Part shown: piece after piece, positions 19,501-28,316 of the stretch
Layout of the letters: each line of letters opens with the position of its first letter
How positions within the stretch are numbered: the stretch's first letter is position 1
DNA from: Symsagittifera roscoffensis
Lineage: Eukaryota; Xenacoelomorpha; Acoela; Convolutidae
Length of the DNA stretch: 64,000 nt
Direction: 5' to 3'
Assembly (NCBI RefSeq): GCF_963678635.1
Contig: NC_087065.1
Location: 52,457,858 to 52,521,857, forward strand
Position numbers and translations under genes: made by a program
Notes under the pieces: generated by a model
What the model saw: only the letters and a program-made list of their open reading frames with translations
Database searches by the model: none
What the model was told of the DNA's origin: nothing

Positions 19501-21672
19501 GTTGAAATACCCAAAAACATAAAATTCTACCTTGCAGAAAACGAAACATCACCCCGATTGGAATGCAAATATGCAGTAAAAACTGATATTGAACAATCAC
19601 AAATAAATAGTTTACAACATTTCCCACTTTATTTAGATTGTCAAAATAATCATTATGAAGTTGATTTACTTGGAACATCAACTTTCAAACCAATCCCATA
19701 TTCTCAATGGATAAAAAATAACACCCAACAAAAACGAACAAAACAACACCTGCCTAAAAAAGACCATTTTCCACTAATTGAAAAAGAAGATTTAACTGAT
19801 AAAATAAATTTATCAGGACCACAAACAAATGATTCAAAATACACAATAAATCAAGTTTTTGACCTTCACGACCCACTTGACACAATACCCTTATCTAAAT
19901 TAGAAATCGAAAAAATTTTTCTCCCCCCAACAGAAACAATTACAGTTTCAACACTGAAACAATATCAAAATCTTGACCCGATAATTAGACAACTAAAATC
20001 ATGGCACAAATATAAAACTAAACCTATCAAAGCAGATTCAACCATTCTAGGAAACAAAACACTCCTCCGATACTTTCGCAAATTTAACAACACAACAATT
20101 AACGAAAATACAGACCTTTTAGAGTATAACCTAAATGAATCTACAGTTCCATGTCTCCCTTTAAGTATGATTCTTATAGCTTTTAATATTTCACATACAC
20201 AAAATATTAAAGGACACTCTGGATCAGAAAAAACATATTCAAATTTTATACAAAACTTTTATTTCCCAAATGCACCAATTTGGATAAAAGTACTATGCAA
20301 TGATTGTATAGTATGTCAACTAAATAAACCTTACCCGAATCAAAAACAAATAGCACAAAAACAAGATTTTAAAGGACAAAGCTTGTACTTTAACCATCGT
20401 ATCTCATTTGATACTAAGGGACCAATTTCACCCTCATCAGAAGGAAACTCCTACATTATGGTAATTGTTGACGCATTTACACATTATGTAGCACTTAACC
20501 CAGTACCACATTGTAACGCTTATTACGCTTACACAACACTCTATGAACACTGGATAGCAAAATTCGGACTACCAGAAATTTTAGTTACAGACAACGGTAC
20601 AGAATTCATAAATAATGAAATTATCACACTATGTCATTTATATAACATTAAACACAAACCACGTACATCTCATGCACCTTGGACAAACGGCCTAGTCGAA
20701 GGTATGAACCGTTCATTACAAGAATATCTTAGATGTATCATCAACGGAAATGATACAAAATATACCGAATGGTCAGCAGATGTAAAATTATTTCCCTTAG
20801 CATATAATTCACAAATTACGACAACTCTAGGAATGTCACCATACGAAATGGTTTTTAACCAAAAGCCACGCAAACCAATAATGTTTACAGCAAATTCTCA
20901 TAAAAACGCACAAGGTTATTGTCAACCAAATAAAGACTCAATTTGTTATAACCTACCTTTACATACACACGATGAAGATCATTTTCATCACCCACAAATT
21001 CTTAAACTAGCCTCCGGTACACACACCGAATGGATTCTAAATAGAGATAAAAAACACAATGAAATTTATCAAAAAATAACAAAAAAGTTATTACAAAGAC
21101 AAAACATTAATGAACAAATCAATTCACGTTTTACACCAGCCTCCGAATTAAAAATTGGAACATTTGTTTTAATACCTAATTTTAATACTCAAAAAGGAAT
21201 TTCTAAAAAATTACAACCCCTTCGAAAAGGACCATACCAAATAATTGCAAAATCCACTGATGTCACATATAAAATTACCGACTCAAACAAAAAAGAAATC
21301 GTTCAACATCGAAACAACCTATTACCTTATTACCCAAAAGAATACGCACTCCGCGAATTAACTCAATTATATTCTTTCACAAGATTAAAAATCATTCAAA
21401 ATGAACCACATCTGAAAAACACAGAACAAAATGATAACCCCACCGAAAATCAAAACACAAAACCAATCGCCACCAAAAACAATACACAAAACCATAAAGA
21501 ATCCCCAAAACAAAGAAAAAATAGAAAAATGACCGAACAAATAATACCCCAAGAACAAATCGACAAATCAGAAAATCGAAAAACAACAAGACTCCGAAAT
21601 CAACCACGTAAAAACTATAAAATATTCATCCCCCAATCTAAAATTTTAAAGAAAGTAGAATTTCAAAAGTAA
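13573..21672 (+). CDS. gag-pol: copy A gag-pol (main open frame)
   Basis: Open from the 8-base deletion to TAA 21672; residues here are counted from the TTG at 13930 (2580 aa). Order: Gln/Pro/Asn-rich Gag N-terminus; capsid-like region ~430-630 (GAAQKWFSVLPLE); CCHC knuckle 682-695 (CNYCRRYGHSISEC); Asn/Arg/Ser/Tyr-rich tract ~750-910; aspartic protease DSG at 1069-1071; reverse transcriptase with YLDD at 1577; RNase H with Asp 1726 (CDASNFGIGAALL); integrase zinc site ~2090-2133; DD35E core D2161, D2221, E2257; GPY/F-like module ~2406-2470 (RKGPYQIIAK); basic tail. Gag and Pol share one frame without a stop, as in some gypsy elements. The native start is lost in this copy because of the deletion. 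Confidence 0.93.
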   Translation, partial: FEPGISPCKTEFPDVKIKRQIIDHYLKDICNITQQYGIYSIEFTSPNHNNRKYTIQTDDLDLEFSKVFSEYIKSIQYQNSQRANSIFTNEVFAIIYSYISILENEIPITNVSPTETSKHLKVRHEITLLSSYLNIIKENFTKDDVSQHTKHDLQKILAWFIIDYFTHNIDLIAQARKNFRPQNSNDDTAITEQSDYVWDPEWSHPAFISFPQSISSQAIGTISYIRDYVRVIPLTIDATPLNYNTFLPDTQNNSLNSTVIHNENLNGTRNLTQQDIQTPSHFINEEIVHTTTTQQSISPIRPNLTTPRNTNPSQTQVTLQSTVKPSVAPKYSHMDYQTYRPMTIPSKTRKTFTRNNFADHNYNYTHPSKTYNQPQRNFNQYTRSRNWDNPMAQPNSTNFQTNPPRDHSENYPFFQQNKNKKQTSYQMDYLSSDDDFLQPDIFAPNTQEYRRQGIQRTRTNHRNFSPQPIDAQHQQPIQQQNLINTQSFQPIQQQNPMTAHSYQPSQMQNEIPLPYYLQQHEITRNQLSNFSQMPNAAESLQMTMNPYLMGGSSITSNKLLMVFTGTDPEYSVEDYLNAVTANLILNIGPEPINTPLHQNWIHRRTALIQTTLDGAAQKWFSVLPLEIKSNWKRFTQEFSKMFDSERNKQQQRILCNEIRRLPNETIKQIAVRIETLVRKAYSLNTHDYKNTKMTEILMMTLTPQLRKIAIKKRASHPSSIREPDLDFRKLVDKLEQAEITMKLEETENLKLQYVNKIETTPTNINNIQESETDLVEKITEILNIYEKNPNFKGKPSFKKWCNYCRRYGHSISECRQKQQDNQNKPQKYKEPNKSFYQYMKKDQNLPNKTVHSNNSSGKPLPNNTNYTRNQSPYNSSYRGRSPERRNTNNSSQNHYNRPNSRNNYSRSNSNTQRFVSRSNSQPRNNYYPNNQSRNSSYNRNRNYSYNRNRSYSNNRNQNYPNNRSRNNSYNRSNYNRPNNNYQNRSRNNSQNRHSSYNNRYRNYSQSPHRNNNNYNNSNNRHRSSTPKHQRQINQVQSNPETTSDPPGIDDTVTDTLQLNQINCTSSDSESDTENTLSINMIKVENDYESVIYEQPFPSHIYENQSEFLQNYYTTPINSTPTTQETNEINTTDQTNKNTKTKCLNTNHIYQNIQKEQPKEKIWTIPFLLESPRNKEFQPPDLEIDFLIDSGAESNIINIPTWNEIKTLHPKLTPLETSSKLATAQGSTLINYGKIQLFLLPTRTMEQSKILNKPFKQIFHITDIKYNIIGIPFISKYIPTINILNSKILIKDKYTKTKETSLTFFQRLNKQPPFFSKFYPIFNQQRKHLKPLSGNIYNFSIKQVHQYDKEQNKQKFYMSDFEFKPIHKFFKITISSIKYLKNSNSDIISLHVYNNTPYQVTLPLGLLGYCETNATISPIHEKAYRVNNILQLLDICQSTILNEELSINNIISNENRNTDYFTKTPYFKPTFNISNYTEDQQKFLTMFNFQHSQITQDEFEKLAKQLIEYSSVYATSKFDVGKISSSLHLPLKPDAVFKKQRASKVPIHLHDKVNRLLDILEQYNIISPVNKEEQPKGNTFINPVIILAKGESLKIVLDARYLNSLIDESKCNWPIEPIQVILTKINGKYFTTADMNSAYNQMPLDEQSRRLTQFVIGNQQYEFNRLFYGISIGPSAFSAFMSKIFRPLILKKNAITYLDDVFMQSQTKDEMFNVLEKYHQILQNENLKAAPDKSHFFLTRVKFLGHNIERKTITPLKSRIDAIQKLQPPTNKKKIQEFLGMLNFLSKYVYKMQLYLRPFYNILRQQNNFEWNTEHQTRFEEIKKLLTEQISNTIPDPNQPFYAMCDASNFGIGAALLQSHNGTNKMNLISANSRLFTQAELRLSTLMRECTAIIYTLTEYEFLILGSKHPTVLFTDHKPIIFLFTQKSNPNHRVYRFQLILMKFPNLHIVWTAGKNLALPDTLSRNTPPELLTRKTTVEIPKNIKFYLAENETSPRLECKYAVKTDIEQSQINSLQHFPLYLDCQNNHYEVDLLGTSTFKPIPYSQWIKNNTQQKRTKQHLPKKDHFPLIEKEDLTDKINLSGPQTNDSKYTINQVFDLHDPLDTIPLSKLEIEKIFLPPTETITVSTLKQYQNLDPIIRQLKSWHKYKTKPIKADSTILGNKTLLRYFRKFNNTTINENTDLLEYNLNESTVPCLPLSMILIAFNISHTQNIKGHSGSEKTYSNFIQNFYFPNAPIWIKVLCNDCIVCQLNKPYPNQKQIAQKQDFKGQSLYFNHRISFDTKGPISPSSEGNSYIMVIVDAFTHYVALNPVPHCNAYYAYTTLYEHWIAKFGLPEILVTDNGTEFINNEIITLCHLYNIKHKPRTSHAPWTNGLVEGMNRSLQEYLRCIINGNDTKYTEWSADVKLFPLAYNSQITTTLGMSPYEMVFNQKPRKPIMFTANSHKNAQGYCQPNKDSICYNLPLHTHDEDHFHHPQILKLASGTHTEWILNRDKKHNEIYQKITKKLLQRQNINEQINSRFTPASELKIGTFVLIPNFNTQKGISKKLQPLRKGPYQIIAKSTDVTYKITDSNKKEIVQHRNNLLPYYPKEYALRELTQLYSFTRLKIIQNEPHLKNTEQNDNPTENQNTKPIATKNNTQNHKESPKQRKNRKMTEQIIPQEQIDKSENRKTTRLRNQPRKNYKIFIPQSKILKKVEFQK
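16180..16660 (+). repeat. Asn/Arg/Ser/Tyr-rich coding tract in copy A
   Basis: Within gag-pol, after the zinc knuckle, about 160 codons consist mostly of N, R, S and Y in imperfect short repeats such as NYSYNRNRSYSNNRN. The composition resembles RNA-binding, phase-separating low-complexity tails. Most of it, with the protease region, is deleted in copy B. Confidence 0.8.
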
Positions 21673-22269
21673 TTTTAACATTTGCTTCACAATCTTGAAA
21701 CCTCCGAAACATTTTTCATTTACATTTTTCAAAATAACATGCTGACAAGTACGTAATAATTCTAGTTCAAAATAGACCAATAGGATTCATCCAATCCGTC
21801 ACTTTCTCTAACTCAAACTAAGACCAATTAGACGAATCATATAGAACTCCAGGCACATCTATAACTTTAACTTTACGACCTCCAGGTCAAAAATAAGCAA
21901 ACCACTCCAACTTGACAACTAAAATAAATATCACCATAATACCGTACCCCTCCCTTATCTAATAACCCAAAGATCAACAATATTTCCCCAACTCAGACCA
22001 CGAATACCCCCAAAGCAAATTTGTTAACTTAGCCTAAAGTAACAAAATGAACATTTTAATTAGCCTAAAGTATAAAAATCTCACCATACCCCGGATCATT
22101 TGACAAACAAAAATAAAGAAAAAGACGACCTCCCAGTCACCATAAAAATTGCCCCCAACAATTTTTTACAAAACTCAACCCACTTGTCAAAAAACTAATA
22201 AATAATCCGACCACACTAGAAAATCGCCTCAAACAGCAAAAAATATTCGACCAAGAGATCATTTCTTAA
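21673..22269 (+). other. copy A spacer between pol and membrane ORFs
   Basis: About 600 bp with no frame of size. Highly conserved in copy B (39526-40123). It could hold splice acceptors or a subgenomic promoter for the downstream genes; no specific site is strong enough to call. Confidence 0.4.
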
Positions 22270-22500
22270 ATGCTCTTCTCTCAATCAGTTACTCAAATAC
22301 TCATAAATCTTAAACATTTTTTTACAATACTTGAAACCTTTATAATATTTCTTTTTGATATACTTGAATCTTTTCTAATAATCCTAATCATTTTTTGTAA
22401 CATTTTTTTAATTTTCTACACTATTCTCGAACTATTCCTCCAACTTTCCAAAACCCTTGATTATATCCACAGGTACGATTTATACAACTTGTCTAAATGA
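22270..22500 (+). CDS. copy A hydrophobic micro-ORF 1 (76 aa)
   Basis: ATG-led, almost wholly Ile/Leu/Phe with two likely membrane-spanning stretches (residues ~12-35 and ~36-60) and few charged residues. It overlaps the next ORF by ATGA at 22497-22500, the layout of coupled translation. Conserved in copy B (40124-40354) apart from two residues near the end. The size and paired membrane segments recall small viral channel-like proteins; that is a guess from shape only. Confidence 0.6.
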   Translation: MLFSQSVTQILINLKHFFTILETFIIFLFDILESFLIILIIFCNIFLIFYTILELFLQLSKTLDYIHRYDLYNLSK

Positions 22501-22685
22501 TACGAACAATTTTCAGTAGAACTGATATTTTTTTATTGTTTGTAATTTTCATAACATTTTTATCATCCCTTATCTTGACAATATGTAAATGTATAAAGAA
22601 AGCAATCCTCACATTTGCCCTAGCAACAGTCCTTCTAATTCTTTTTTTGGAAGAATACTATAATAAACACAAAATTTCTCACTAA
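22497..22685 (+). CDS. copy A hydrophobic micro-ORF 2 (62 aa)
   Basis: ATG overlaps the preceding stop. Two hydrophobic segments (residues ~11-29 and ~37-51) separated by a Cys/Lys turn (ICKCIKKA), with a charged C-terminus. Copy B carries the same protein with one Thr/Ala change. Probably a small membrane protein working with the preceding ORF. Family unknown. Confidence 0.6.
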   Translation: MIRTIFSRTDIFLLFVIFITFLSSLILTICKCIKKAILTFALATVLLILFLEEYYNKHKISH

Positions 22686-22693
22686 AGTAATAA

Positions 22694-23827
22694 TTCAAAA
22701 AACCATCAAAAATTGCTACCCAACAGTCACAGAATCAGTCTTCACCGACATCATCCCAAGATAACCAAACACCACCTTCAACTACTCAAAATCCTCAAAC
22801 ATCTACACGAATTTCTTTTCAAGACAATCCATACACTTTTGAAGAACGACATACTCGTTTATCAGAACCACTAGAACCAGTTCAACGACAAGCACCTTTA
22901 AGCGAACCAACATATAACCTATATCCAACACTACCACAAGAACTAAGTAGAATAAAAAATTCTAGTCAAAACCAAAATACAGTCGAAATAAATAGACAAA
23001 TTATACATCCTCGACGAAACAGAAATTTTCAAACTCCCCGAGTTCATTTTGATATACCTCAATCCCCATCACAAAACACTCCAGAAAACCCCATTGGTAT
23101 ATTACCAGAAACCCCTACGCTTCTTTCACAACGTAGCACCTCAAGCCTACCATCAGATTACTTAGGTTCAACACCAACATCTGAGCAAATACGTGAAAAT
23201 CCCTTTAACCCCCCAAACCAGGCATCACGACTACCATATTGGACTACACATTCATTTACACAAGGTGAACCAAATTTAGTCAATGACCCCATAGATATCT
23301 CTACGGATACAACAACATCCTCATCACTACCAGAAACATTATCACTACCATCAACACCATCAATAAGCCAGTTTTCACCACCACCCTTTAACTTAAACTT
23401 TCCAAATAATCTCGACGCCAGATATCGAGAACAATCATCAATAAATATTCCTTTAAGACTAGATTGGAATACATTTACAGCACCTCCACCACTATTTGGA
23501 CAACATCAAGAAAGTAACCGCCTTCATAACTGGGCACTTAATAGATTACAATATCGCCAAGATATTCACAACGATATCCGTGATCACAATATTCAAATAC
23601 TCCAACAAAACAGTTTACAATTAAAGTTTGAAATCACAGTTAAGTTAAATAATATTACCCAACATCCCTACCCATTAAACCCACCTAACATAACAGCTCA
23701 ATCACTACCACCACCGTTTATAACTACTGAAGTAATATACAAATACGACAGATATACCAAAAACACAATTGGCTACATTACATTTTATAATCCATACTCA
23801 GGATTATCATACACATGTATATTCTAA
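22694..23827 (+). CDS. copy A 377-codon frame with no ATG, unknown
   Basis: Open from a TAA at 22691-22693 to TAA 23825-23827 and lacking any in-frame ATG. I also saw no in-frame TTG, GTG or CTG, so a start-based search misses it. The first ~230 residues are Ser/Thr/Pro/Gln-rich, and the last ~130 look folded (LDWNTFTAPPPLFG, then LHNWALNRLQYRQ). Its end overlaps the envelope ATG (23815). Copy B keeps the frame without indels; of five base changes I noted, four are silent. Frameshifting from micro-ORF 2 is blocked by the TAA at 22691, so expression would need splicing onto an upstream start or non-AUG initiation. No homologue recognised. Confidence 0.75.
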   Translation, partial: FKKPSKIATQQSQNQSSPTSSQDNQTPPSTTQNPQTSTRISFQDNPYTFEERHTRLSEPLEPVQRQAPLSEPTYNLYPTLPQELSRIKNSSQNQNTVEINRQIIHPRRNRNFQTPRVHFDIPQSPSQNTPENPIGILPETPTLLSQRSTSSLPSDYLGSTPTSEQIRENPFNPPNQASRLPYWTTHSFTQGEPNLVNDPIDISTDTTTSSSLPETLSLPSTPSISQFSPPPFNLNFPNNLDARYREQSSINIPLRLDWNTFTAPPPLFGQHQESNRLHNWALNRLQYRQDIHNDIRDHNIQILQQNSLQLKFEITVKLNNITQHPYPLNPPNITAQSLPPPFITTEVIYKYDRYTKNTIGYITFYNPYSGLSYTCIF

Positions 23828-25020
23828 AATTATTAATTTTTCTCCAACTCCTTTTTCTAGTAATCTCAAATCAAAACATAAACCCTTCTCCTCGTACAGG
23901 ACCACAAGATTTACTAGTAACACATTACGATTGTGAAGAAAATGAACAAAAAACACTACATAAATATGCAATAAATCAAGTATCACAATGTGAAACAGAA
24001 CCACAAGCTATAGAAACCACAGATGTAATAGCAACACTCTATTCAAAAGCCCGAGCAACAACAGTTACAGGTTATAAATTCACAGCAACATTTTCCGAAA
24101 AGAAAGTACATTGTTCACAAGTCTCGAACGGAAACAAAAACCGACTTGACCATGAATCATTCTATCAAAGTAATATAGAACGTCTTTTACATCTCAATCC
24201 CGACGATTGTAAAAATGAATTACTTAGACTAAACATCACACAAAATAAAAACTCCCAAAGAAAATTAGTTAATTTTCAAGTTTTTTCAGACTCTGTACAT
24301 CAATCACAACTTGAAAGACACCAAGGACATATAAAACTAGACGAAAAATACCCGTATAACGGCGCACACGGACGATTAACCTATGACCTACACGATAAAC
24401 ATTGGATACCACACATTGGTATAAATGACCCATCAAACTGCAAAGCAGACACAAAAAATAAAGGATACCAAGAAATAATGTTTTTTGATTGGAAAATACA
24501 ACTCGAAAAAATACAACTAACACGAGATTTATCAGATAATACTATGATCTATCAAGGAATCCGATTACCTTGTAAAAATGATCAAGGTTATTGCGACCCT
24601 ACAACGAGAACACAAGCAACAATTGTTTGGTTCCCCGAAGATACATGTACAACATTTCAAGTAGCAAAAATACACGCTCGTATGATAAAATTTCACGAAA
24701 AATATTTTATACAATCAATTCCATATGAACAAGTCCATCCATCACGAAAACTAAGTTCTAATTTTAGAAACATAGACAATATAGAAAACAAATTGACACG
24801 TTTTCAAATATATCAAGAAACAGAACTTGCATGTAAATACAGGAATCCACTTCACAGAACACAATACTCTGAAATATTAGTTGAATACGAAAAAGGATTC
24901 GACATGACCACTGGAAAAATAAAAATCGACCCATATGCCACAGGTCATCCTTTAAACGAAGGAACATCCTATATACCAGTTAATTTTGAAAAAGCAACGG
25001 ACAACCTGGTGGACATCTAA
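23815..25020 (+). pseudogene. env: copy A envelope-like glycoprotein, first part (frameshifted)
   Basis: ATG followed by a clear signal peptide (MYILKLLIFLQLLFLVIS) and a Cys-rich ectodomain with several N-glycosylation sequons (for example NITQ). It corresponds to residues 1-~393 of the intact copy B protein. One A is missing in an A-run at about 24990 relative to copy B (5 versus 6 A), after which the frame ends at 25020. This could be a real lesion or a homopolymer sequencing error. Confidence 0.88.
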
Positions 25021-26432
25021 AACCCCATGACACCAGAAGCACACGCTTACAAGAATTATCACTAATGAATACTACATATTTCGGTAATATCCACTATGAT
25101 ATTCATTTAGATATGAAACTAGATTATACAATTAGCCGAATTTTTCAAGAAATGTCACTCTCCGAATTAGAAACACTACACCACCTATGCGAATTAGAAC
25201 GAACACAAATATTACAATCACTTGCACTAGCAGTATTAAAAATACCCTATGCAGGATACTTATTATCTGGAAATAGATCAAATTTTTTAGACTATGAAGG
25301 AAACATCTTATGGTTTTATACTTGTACTAAAAAAGTATCACCACTATACGTTTTTGAAGATAAACGATGTTATAAAAGAATCCCTATCTTTTATAAGAAT
25401 AAAGTACATTTCGTGGATACACTTTCACGAAGAACCTATTTCTGGGATACCGCAGTCCCATGTGGATCAGAAAACAGCCACAATGTAGTACAACTAAACC
25501 CTGATGAAAATAAATACTATCTTCTCACTCCATATCCCACATTAATGCAATCACTCAAAAAATTTTCACCAGAAAGCATTCGCGCTATTGCTCGAAACCC
25601 AAATATAGACTTACAGTCAATAGGAATCTATTCAAAATCAGATATTCAACATCACATTAGAACACAACAATTCCAGGAATTATTAACACAAATGGACACT
25701 ATACAAAGACAATCAATAGACCAAAATTTACGCAAACTTGCAGAAACCGCAGGATTTGCCGATATCTACACGCAAGACTATAGCGGATATTTTAAAGACA
25801 TTAAAGATTATATATATCTAAACGGTGAAAAATACCGTCCCCAAGATATATCACCAATTAACATTTTTAGCTTTGTTACACTCAAAAATGAGATCCTCGA
25901 TTTTCTAGGATGGCCCTACTACATCTTAGAAAAATTGACTATTTTATACGCAATGTTTAACTTTATTGGATTTCTTTTCTCACTTTTAAAAGGAATCTAC
26001 AACACATGTGCTATACACACACAAGTAAACAGACAAGCAAGTGTAGCACGCATACTATTTGCAGGATTTTTTGGAATCTTTTCTACATCTATAAACAAAA
26101 TTCTTTTAGACGCACAAATAAAAGAATATAACACAAAAATAACAACACGACAAAATACATACGACGAAGAACATAACAATGTAGACATAACGCCAACGGC
26201 ACCACAATTACCACCCCTACCAAATAACCATCCACTATCCCTAGTCCCACGAAATTTTCGAAACTTAGCCATCACACATAATCCAAGTTTTCGACTCACC
26301 ACATCACAAAGTCCCATCCAACATAAAATGACACACCAGTCACAAGATGATAATACTTATGAACAAATTATTGAACAACCCCATACCACCGCTTTTCAGT
26401 CTCAAAATAATCATTTTTTTAGCCCACGATGA
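24994..26432 (+). pseudogene. env: copy A envelope-like glycoprotein, second part
   Basis: Continues the glycoprotein in the shifted phase; the first ATG in this frame is at 25065. Contains the segment LERTQILQSLALAV, more paired Cys, a membrane anchor (LTILYAMFNFIGFLFSLLKG) and a Pro-rich cytoplasmic tail. Stops at TGA 26430-26432, overlapping the next ATG (26429) by ATGA. Confidence 0.88.
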
Positions 26433-28234
26433 GCCGCCAACTTGGATCACTACACCGATCAAATTCCCACCCAACCAATCTTACCTCTCCAATCCCAATA
26501 ATACCACTTTTTGCTTTTCCGCCACCCGACTTTCCATCTAGTAATGTAACATCAGGCATGAATTCCGACACTAATTCACACATCTCAGTTTTATATTCCA
26601 TCTCACAACTCAATAACCCGAATATTGAAACCCCCGATGAATTCGCCGACTCAGAACCATCCCCATCCAATAATTTTCATAACTCTTCTAATTTTTCTCA
26701 ACCCCCTTTTCAACCCATATTATCCAATAACCCTGACTCAATTACTCCCACACCCTCTTATGCTTCCCAAGTTACCCCAACCTACTCCTCATACCATTCT
26801 GACCAATCATCTCATTCTCCAGACACCCCCCGAATCTCCCCAGAGCTAGATAATTTTATTACCCTTCAACAACAACCCTACCACCTTAATACCCCAACCA
26901 TAAACCAAATCTCCTCCACAATAAATTCATCCAACCCCCCTACCCCTACACCCTCTTCAAATTATACTGAATCATTAGCACCATCATCAACATCAACTGA
27001 ATCTTCACTCAACACTAATAGAGCTTACCGCACTTTTAAAAGAAAGTTCCCCAACCATCCTTTCCCAGCAAAACCAGGAACAGCCCGTGAATACATCAAC
27101 CACCCCAAGCATACTAACACAAAAGAATTTTTAACCATCACCTTACCCTCATTCCCACAATACACCTTAAACACCCCCCACGACACTAACGAAACACGCA
27201 ACTTCGTAGATGAATACGTTTTAATGCCCACTCTCTCTTGGACCTCATATTATCATTTTACTAACCCTCTTTGCTTACCTTTATCTAACACTCACATCGA
27301 TATAGAGCGAAATACGGACATGCTATATCGACTCACTACACCACTAACACCTAGACAATTTACTTACGTTGGATATAAAAAATCACTAAAAACACACACT
27401 GCACCTAGAGCTAACGAATATACACTCGAATACTATGATCACAACATCATCAGAGCTAACCAAGATCAATTCTTAGACGACGATCGCTTCGCTAATCCAC
27501 AAATTACCGAGAAATTTTTCATCAAGACACCATATACATTCACACTAAACATCTTCGACCGAAAGTTTGATCACATTATTTCAGAAGCACTAACAGACAC
27601 ACAAGCATACGAAAGTTTTAAAGAACGCTTCCAAATATTTTCACTAACCTTTCATTTCCTTGCACCACACGAAAGAGATTTACACTGCTCACACGATATT
27701 ATGTTGCGCACTAAACAAACCCACACATATAGTTATTATCGCTTCATCCAAAATCACTTTGACCTACACACACCCTCTAGACAACCACACCATCGTTTTC
27801 AATTCATTAATTCCAAATACACTTCACCATTTTTCCTAAATTTCACATATTGTATTAAAGACACTAACCTCCATGGTATTCTTCGTAATTATGACCCCAT
27901 AACCCAAATGTACATCTTCTGTCCCATCACCAAGACCTTCAACGCCGAAGAATCCCGACCCTTCCTTATCCCGCACGAGTTTGTACAACCTATAGAAATC
28001 CCAATTTTAGAAATCATCCACAACACTAAATTCAATCACAAATTATATAATCTAATCCAAAACACACCTTATGAGTTTGCAGTTGGCACTGAAGAACTAA
28101 CCACTATTAAGGCACTTCAATTGCTTTGGCCACTGCTTCAAACTAAAAATATCATCCGCATCTTAGCTAAACTACTAACAACTTCAGAACTAATTCACGA
28201 CATCTTCCCCCACGGTTTTTTCCCCGACGACTAA
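26429..28234 (+). CDS. copy A 3'-terminal 601-aa protein, unknown
   Basis: ATG overlaps the env stop (ATGA). Residues 1-~195 are Ser/Pro/Asn/Thr-rich and probably disordered. Residues ~200-601 look folded, with many aromatics and His (for example PTLSWTSYYHFTNPLCLPL, then YCIKDTNLHGILRNYD). There is no membrane segment, no signal peptide and no recognised motif. The folded part is almost unchanged in copy B, while the extreme N-terminus differs by a one-base indel near 26510. It occupies the place where complex retroviruses carry accessory genes. Function unknown. Confidence 0.75.
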   Translation: MSRQLGSLHRSNSHPTNLTSPIPIIPLFAFPPPDFPSSNVTSGMNSDTNSHISVLYSISQLNNPNIETPDEFADSEPSPSNNFHNSSNFSQPPFQPILSNNPDSITPTPSYASQVTPTYSSYHSDQSSHSPDTPRISPELDNFITLQQQPYHLNTPTINQISSTINSSNPPTPTPSSNYTESLAPSSTSTESSLNTNRAYRTFKRKFPNHPFPAKPGTAREYINHPKHTNTKEFLTITLPSFPQYTLNTPHDTNETRNFVDEYVLMPTLSWTSYYHFTNPLCLPLSNTHIDIERNTDMLYRLTTPLTPRQFTYVGYKKSLKTHTAPRANEYTLEYYDHNIIRANQDQFLDDDRFANPQITEKFFIKTPYTFTLNIFDRKFDHIISEALTDTQAYESFKERFQIFSLTFHFLAPHERDLHCSHDIMLRTKQTHTYSYYRFIQNHFDLHTPSRQPHHRFQFINSKYTSPFFLNFTYCIKDTNLHGILRNYDPITQMYIFCPITKTFNAEESRPFLIPHEFVQPIEIPILEIIHNTKFNHKLYNLIQNTPYEFAVGTEELTTIKALQLLWPLLQTKNIIRILAKLLTTSELIHDIFPHGFFPDD

Positions 28235-28237
28235 CAG

Positions 28238-28316
28238 GTAAGTATGAATTAAACGAATATTACTAACTAATTAAAATATTAAAAAACTCACCATACTTTA
28301 TTCATGTTTTCTTTAG
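28238..28316 (+). other. copy A 79-bp intron after the last stop
   Basis: Donor CAG|GTAAGTAT starts three bases after TAA 28232-28234. A perfect TACTAAC branch site lies at 28261-28267 and the acceptor TTTCTTTAG ends at 28316 (a second AG at 28324). All elements are kept in copy B (46092-46169). An intron present in integrated copies means genomic RNA is packaged unspliced, as in retroviruses. Confidence 0.75.

Noticed and set aside
22473..22516. CAG|GTACGA donor inside micro-ORF 1 paired with TTTTCAG in micro-ORF 2 as an intron
   Set aside because: Only about 43 bp, and removing it would destroy both conserved micro-ORFs; phase does not lead into the ATG-less frame.
22660..22694. Ribosomal frameshift from micro-ORF 2 into the ATG-less frame
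   Set aside because: The target frame has a stop at 22691-22693, downstream of the micro-ORF stop, and no slippery heptamer is present.
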